Origin: Gammaproteobacteria bacterium
GTDB taxonomy: Bacteria > Pseudomonadota > Gammaproteobacteria > Methylococcales > UBA2780
Assembly: GCA_003646305.1 (NCBI GenBank)
Contig: QNFJ01000074.1
Location: 1-9,367, forward strand
Direction of reading: 5' to 3'
Length of the DNA: 9,367 nucleotides
Shown here piece after piece: positions 5,811 through 9,367 of this stretch; positions within the stretch are counted from its first letter, which is position 1, and each line of letters starts with the position of its first letter. The notes under the pieces are model-generated. The model was not told the origin of the DNA. It was given only the letters and a program-made list of their open reading frames with translations, and made no database searches. Both the position numbers and the translations under genes were made by a program.

Positions 5811-7066
5811 ACGACCTTTCTCTTAGCCTACTTCTTGGCATCCTGTTTCTCCTTATTCTGTTGTCTGCTTTTTTTTCTGGCTCCGAGACAGCATTAATGA
5901 CACTAAACCGTTACAGACTTCAGCATCTTGCAAAAAGCAACCACGCTGGCGCTCTCCGTGCACAGAAGTTACTACAACGTCCTGACCGCCTGATTGGGCT
6001 AATCCTTCTGGGGAATAACTTTGTTAATATCCTTGCGTCGTCTATTGCAACGGTTATTGCAATGCGCGTGTGGGGAGAGGCTGGAATCGCGATTGCAGCC
6101 GGCATTCTGACATTAGTCATACTGATCTTTGCCGAAGTGACCCCCAAAACACTTGCTGCAATTAATCCGGAAAAACTGGCCTTCCCGGCAGCCCTGATTT
6201 ATACGCCTCTGCTTAAGCTGCTCTACCCCCTTGTCTGGATCGTTAACCTAATAGCCAACCAGTTACTGAAGCTTATCGGCGTCGATGTATATGATGAACA
6301 AAATGATGCACTAAGCCACGAAGAGCTACGCACTGTCGTCGTCGAAGCCGGTGTACTCATCCCTCAAAAGCATCAAAAAATGCTACTCAATATTCTCGAT
6401 ATGGAATCGGCAACCGTTGAGGATATTATGATTCCTCGAGGAGAAATAGTTGGGATTGACCTTGATAATCATTGGGATGAGGTACTCAAAAAGATTTCTC
6501 AAACTCCTTACACTCGCATTCCCATTTACAGGAAAAGCATCGACAATATAATTGGTGTGTTGCATCTGCGTAAAGCACTCGCCATCCTGACAGATGAGGA
6601 TTTTAATAAAAATAAACTCATTCGCTGTTTAAGTGAACCCTATTTTATTCCCGAAGCCACCTCCCTCCATAAGCAGCTCTTCAACTTTCAGAAAGAAAAA
6701 ATGCGCATGGGACTCGTTGTTGATGAGTATGGTGACATCCTGGGTGCTGTAACCCTGGAAGATTTACTTGAAGAAATTGTCGGCGAGTTTACAACCGATC
6801 CTTCCGAGCATTCTCAGGAAGTTCAGCAGCAGAAAGATGGCGGATACTTAGTGGAAGGCAGCGTTACAATCCGGGAGTTAAACAAAATAACCGGCTGGTC
6901 TTTACCAACGAATGGCCCAAAAACATTGAATGGACTGATTTTAGAATACCTGGAAACAATCCCTAAACCAGGCACAAGCCTTAAACTTCTATCCAAACCA
7001 TTGGAAATTATTCAAACACAAGGTAATGCAGTCAAGCTCGTTCGTTTCTATCCGACAAAACAATAA
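5807..7066 (+). CDS. CNNM/CorC (HlyC/CorC) family membrane protein with CBS pair, YfjD/CorB type
   Basis: This family of inner-membrane proteins is linked to magnesium and cobalt efflux or homeostasis; E. coli YfjD (CorB) is the closest type I recognise. The 419 residues give a CNNM/DUF21 membrane domain (about 6-190), a CBS pair and a CorC_HlyC domain. The membrane part starts with a helix LLLGILFLLILLSAFFSGSE, then NRYRLQHLA, LILLGNNFVNILAS (65-78) and FAEVTPKTLAAINPEKL (108-124). The first CBS motif begins at MIPRGEIVGID (208-218); the second includes MGLVVDEYGDILGAVTLEDLLEE (301-323). The CorC_HlyC domain (about 345-415) ends with VKLVRFYP. I accept a TTG start because an in-frame stop at 5765-5767 leaves no ATG before it and the next ATG (residue 31) would remove the first helix. 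It is divergent from flrA and monocistronic by its own promoter. A specific transported ion is not shown by the sequence. Confidence 0.9.
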   Translation: MNDLSLSLLLGILFLLILLSAFFSGSETALMTLNRYRLQHLAKSNHAGALRAQKLLQRPDRLIGLILLGNNFVNILASSIATVIAMRVWGEAGIAIAAGILTLVILIFAEVTPKTLAAINPEKLAFPAALIYTPLLKLLYPLVWIVNLIANQLLKLIGVDVYDEQNDALSHEELRTVVVEAGVLIPQKHQKMLLNILDMESATVEDIMIPRGEIVGIDLDNHWDEVLKKISQTPYTRIPIYRKSIDNIIGVLHLRKALAILTDEDFNKNKLIRCLSEPYFIPEATSLHKQLFNFQKEKMRMGLVVDEYGDILGAVTLEDLLEEIVGEFTTDPSEHSQEVQQQKDGGYLVEGSVTIRELNKITGWSLPTNGPKTLNGLILEYLETIPKPGTSLKLLSKPLEIIQTQGNAVKLVRFYPTKQ

Positions 7067-7071
7067 CCTTT

Positions 7072-7100
7072 CAGAAATTTTAAATTTGTCTGTTATTTTT
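7072..7100 (+). terminator. Weak AT-rich hairpin plus T-run after the CorC-type gene
   Basis: CAGAAATTT and AAATTTGTCTG can pair (with one bulged G) around a tiny loop at 7072-7092, followed by TTATTTTT. The stem is almost all A-U, so termination would be inefficient, yet the location 6 bp past the stop and before a new promoter is right. Confidence 0.35.
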
Positions 7101-7134
7101 GAGAAACCACACACATTTGGGCTTCAAACCTTCA

Positions 7135-7162
7135 TTGGAAAAGCTGATTTTTAGGCTATACT
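7135..7162 (+). promoter_or_regulatory. Sigma-70 promoter of the FHA-PilZ unit
   Basis: TTGGAA (7135-7140, 4 of 6) and TATACT (7157-7162, 5 of 6) are spaced by 16 bp, in the 138-bp gap before the FHA gene. The start would be near 7169, with a leader of about 36 bases to the GTG. Confidence 0.6.
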
Positions 7163-7204
7163 TCGGATGAAGAAAAACCTCAAATCAACAGGACTGTATA
7201 ACAA

Positions 7205-7846
7205 GTGGGAAAACTTACACTCTCTTTCAAAGGAAAACCAATCCATGCATACCAGTTTGAAGAGGGTGAAATTCAGATAGGGCGGGATAACAGCAGCGAT
7301 ATATGCATAGATAGCCTGGCCGTTGCTCCAAACCACGCTTTGGTAAATTTTGACCGCAGCCCACCACTACTTAAGCAAGTAGATACGCAGTTTAATTTGT
7401 TAGTAAACGGGCAGAAAAAACCGGAGCATCGTCTCGATCACGGCGATACGATCATGGTTGGGAAGCACACGCTCCTTTTTACCGAAGAAAGTCAGTCTAT
7501 TTTCACACCGCCCGAACCCCCTTCAGCCGATCTATCTTCCATACAGCCTTTTGTAATTAGTCCTTCTGAGGAAAGCCAACCCGGAAAAGCCACTTTACAA
7601 ATAATGTCCGGCGCAAATATTGGCCGTCTGATGAGCTTAAAAAAAGGGCTCACCCGTATTGGCAAGAAAGACTCGGGGATGGCTGTTATTGCACACCGAA
7701 AAAATGGCTATTACCTCTCTCATCTGGACGGTGAAAACCCAGTCCTGATCAATGGAAAGCCTCTTGAAAATGGAAGCGTTCTATTGAATGAAGGGGATGT
7801 TGTCGAAATAGACAGGGTGAAAATGCAATTCTTCCGCGAAGAATAG
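7205..7846 (+). CDS. Protein with two FHA-like domains, partner gene of pilZ
   Basis: A soluble 213-residue protein of two forkhead-associated folds joined by a Pro/Ser-rich linker (about 97-127). FHA1 (about 1-95) has IGRDNSSDICID (25-36), NHALV (43-47), LLVNGQ (65-70) and DHGDTIMVG (78-86). FHA2 (about 127-212) has LTRIGKKDSG (149-158), VLINGKPLENG (180-190) and LNEGDVVEIDRVKMQFF (194-210). FHA domains usually bind phosphothreonine. Here the Ser of the usual SRxHA motif is replaced (VAPNHA) in FHA1, and FHA2 has Lys for the key Arg, so binding of phosphopeptides is doubtful. The start is a GTG, with an in-frame stop six bases upstream (7199-7201) excluding anything longer; AGGA at 7190-7193 is the likely ribosome site. 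No signal peptide or membrane helix. It precedes pilZ by 20 bp, so the two probably act together. Function unknown. Confidence 0.85.
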   Translation: MGKLTLSFKGKPIHAYQFEEGEIQIGRDNSSDICIDSLAVAPNHALVNFDRSPPLLKQVDTQFNLLVNGQKKPEHRLDHGDTIMVGKHTLLFTEESQSIFTPPEPPSADLSSIQPFVISPSEESQPGKATLQIMSGANIGRLMSLKKGLTRIGKKDSGMAVIAHRKNGYYLSHLDGENPVLINGKPLENGSVLLNEGDVVEIDRVKMQFFREE

Positions 7847-7866
7847 AAAAAATCTGAGATATAAAA

Positions 7867-8238
7867 ATGACTGAACAGCACGAAGAGAAAAGACGGTTTA
7901 GTCGCATACTCTACCATTCAAATGCGCAACTCACTTCAGGTGAAACAACCTACGCCTGTCAGGTTCTTGACCTTTCGCTGAAAGGTTGCCTGCTACAACT
8001 TCCAGAAGGCTGGTCCAGCGACCCGTCTGAGCACCACAAACTGTCAGTTAATCTGTCTGATGCCTGTGAAATCGAAATGGGGTTAATACTGACCTACCGT
8101 AATGGGAATCAGGCCGGGTTCTACTGTGACCAAATTGATCTGGATAGCATTAGCCAACTCAGAAGACTGATCGAACTAAACCTTGGTGATAGTTTTCTTT
8201 TAGAACGGGATCTTGATGCGCTAGCGCACTCTGGCTGA
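7867..8238 (+). CDS. Single-domain PilZ protein, probable cyclic di-GMP receptor
   Basis: PilZ domains bind cyclic di-GMP and pass the signal to motility, envelope or surface-attachment machinery. The 123 residues are essentially one such domain. The ligand-binding motifs are intact: RxxxR as R9-RFS-R13 (in EKRRFSRIL) and D/NxSxxG as D35-L-S37-LK-G40. A C-terminal helix follows (about 92-120, SISQLRRLIELNL), as in stand-alone PilZ proteins. The ATG follows GAGAT and is 20 bp after the FHA gene, implying one transcript. It lies near flrA, itself a probable cyclic di-GMP receptor. The effector it contacts cannot be read from the sequence; the adjacent FHA protein is the obvious candidate. Confidence 0.9.
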   Translation: MTEQHEEKRRFSRILYHSNAQLTSGETTYACQVLDLSLKGCLLQLPEGWSSDPSEHHKLSVNLSDACEIEMGLILTYRNGNQAGFYCDQIDLDSISQLRRLIELNLGDSFLLERDLDALAHSG

Positions 8239-8255
8239 TACTTAGAGAGGGCGTA

Positions 8256-9367
8256 CTATAAAGCGTCAAGCGCCTCCTGCAATGTCAGCACACCGACAAT
8301 CTCCATTCCTTCAACCCCATCTTTTGGGACGTTACTTTGGGGAACAATTGCACGATTAAATCCATGTTTAACCGCTTCGTGCAATCGCTCTTCGCCATTT
8401 TGAACAGGGCGAACCTCTCCCGCCAGCCCAATCTCCCCGAAAACAACCCAGTCCCGGCTAACCGGTCGATCTCGGTAACTTGATAGAACCGCCAATAAAA
8501 TGGACAAATCTGCAGCGGTCTCGGTTACTCGCATTCCGCCGACGATGTTAACAAAGACATCTTGATTGACCATTGAAACTCCGCCATGACGGTGTAACAC
8601 CGCCAAAAGCATCGCAAGTCTATTTTGCTCCATTCCCAGAGTGACTCGGCGCGGGTTAGCAAGATGACTTTCATCGACCAGTGCCTGCATCTCCACTAAC
8701 ATGGGTCGACTTCCCTCTCGAGTGACCATCACAACACTCCCTGCAACCTCTTTCTGGTGCCGAGAAAGAAAGATAGCAGAAGGATTTTTTACTTCTCGCA
8801 ACCCTGTTTCCGTCATCGCAAAAACACCCAGCTCATTAACCGCACCGAAACGGTTTTTAATGGCACGTATCACCCTAAAGCGACTTCCGGGATCACCTTC
8901 AAAGTAGAGCACGGAATCAACCATGTGCTCTAACACTCTAGGACCGGCTAATGCGCCCTCTTTTGTCACGTGCCCTACCAGAAAAACAGCTGTCTTTGTC
9001 CGCTTTGCAAAGCGAACAAGTTGTGCTGCACACTCGCGCACCTGAGCAACCGATCCGGGTGCGGACTGTAGTAATTCCGTATAAACCGTCTGAATGGAAT
9101 CAACAACCATCACCTCCGGCTTGTGCTGTCGCGCTGAAGCAAGAATTCGTTCAAGCGAAGTTTCTGTCAGAACATCGACGCGATCGACCGTCAATTGCAA
9201 GCGCTGCGCCCGCATACTCACCTGTTGTGCTGATTCTTCACCGGTAATATAAAGTGTCTGTTGATTACGACTAAGGTTACTGATTGCCTGTAGCAGCAAG
9301 GTCGATTTACCAATACCTGGATCACCACCGATAAGGACGGCCGAACCATTAACCAGACCACCTCCCA
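8256..9367 (-). CDS. radA: RadA DNA repair ATPase (C-terminal 369 residues, N-terminus outside window)
   Basis: RadA (Sms) is a RecA-like branch-migration helicase that helps process recombination intermediates. The visible frame begins beyond the right edge and covers about 369 of the usual roughly 455 residues; the missing part carries the N-terminal four-cysteine zinc finger. Walker A GGDPGIGKST lies at about 9303-9332, followed by LYITGEES, the Walker B-like VMVVDSIQT, VGHVTKEGALAGPRVLEHMVD and the RadA-specific KNRFG motif (IKNRFGAVNELGVFAM). The C-terminal Lon-like domain is complete (MEQNRLAMLLAVLHRHGG, DVFVNIVGGMRVTETAADLS, VVFGEIGLAGEVRPV) and ends in a short LTLQEALDAL tail. It lies tail to tail with pilZ, 17 bp apart, and is not part of the flagellar block. 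No defect is visible in the part present. Confidence 0.97.
   Translation of the reverse strand, partial: GGGLVNGSAVLIGGDPGIGKSTLLLQAISNLSRNQQTLYITGEESAQQVSMRAQRLQLTVDRVDVLTETSLERILASARQHKPEVMVVDSIQTVYTELLQSAPGSVAQVRECAAQLVRFAKRTKTAVFLVGHVTKEGALAGPRVLEHMVDSVLYFEGDPGSRFRVIRAIKNRFGAVNELGVFAMTETGLREVKNPSAIFLSRHQKEVAGSVVMVTREGSRPMLVEMQALVDESHLANPRRVTLGMEQNRLAMLLAVLHRHGGVSMVNQDVFVNIVGGMRVTETAADLSILLAVLSSYRDRPVSRDWVVFGEIGLAGEVRPVQNGEERLHEAVKHGFNRAIVPQSNVPKDGVEGMEIVGVLTLQEALDAL

Noticed and set aside
8217..8228. 12-bp perfect palindrome TGCGCTAGCGCA near the end of pilZ as a terminator
   Set aside because: It leaves almost no loop and has no T-run after it on either strand; it lies in coding sequence and is likely incidental. 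I see no clear terminator in the 17-bp pilZ-radA gap.
9297..9299. Apparent RadA start at residue Leu of LLLQAISNLS
   Set aside because: This is an internal TTG. The same frame continues upstream through a perfect RadA Walker A, so the gene simply runs off the window.

Overview
The window reads as ordinary chromosome of a polarly flagellated marine-type gammaproteobacterium. The flagellar regulators are of the FlrA/FlrB/FlrC (FleQ/FleS/FleR) type rather than FlhDC, and the DNA is moderately AT-rich. An Oceanospirillales- or Alteromonadales-like host is my inference. I see no mobile element, CRISPR array, tRNA or rRNA.

Positions 1-5557 (minus strand) hold the early flagellar regulon in transcription order flrA, flrB, flrC, fliE, fliF; fliF runs off the left edge. 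FlrA is the master sigma-54 activator. FlrB (soluble sensor kinase) and FlrC (response regulator) form the second tier. FliE and FliF start the basal body (rod/MS-ring junction and MS ring). Two good sigma-54 promoters sit where this hierarchy predicts them, in front of flrB (4058-4073) and fliE (1400-1416). Each is followed, just past the predicted transcription start, by a GTCA/TGAC-type element resembling the FleQ/FlrA box. A weaker box overlaps the -35 of the probable sigma-70 promoter of flrA, suggesting autoregulation. FlrA keeps the residues that bind cyclic di-GMP in FleQ/FlrA.

Positions 5558-5806 form a divergent promoter region. To its right on the plus strand are a CNNM/CorC-type membrane protein (5807-7066, TTG start overlapping the stop of a 7-codon mini-ORF), then its own promoter and a two-gene unit: a protein with two degenerate FHA domains (7205-7846) and a single-domain PilZ cyclic di-GMP receptor (7867-8238). 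The DNA-repair gene radA lies tail to tail with pilZ and is cut by the right edge, losing its N-terminal zinc finger.

No wholly new system is evident. The observations most worth a second look are the paired downstream activator boxes, possible FlrA autoregulation, the FHA-PilZ pair with degraded phosphopeptide-binding residues, and the odd start of the CorC-type gene.
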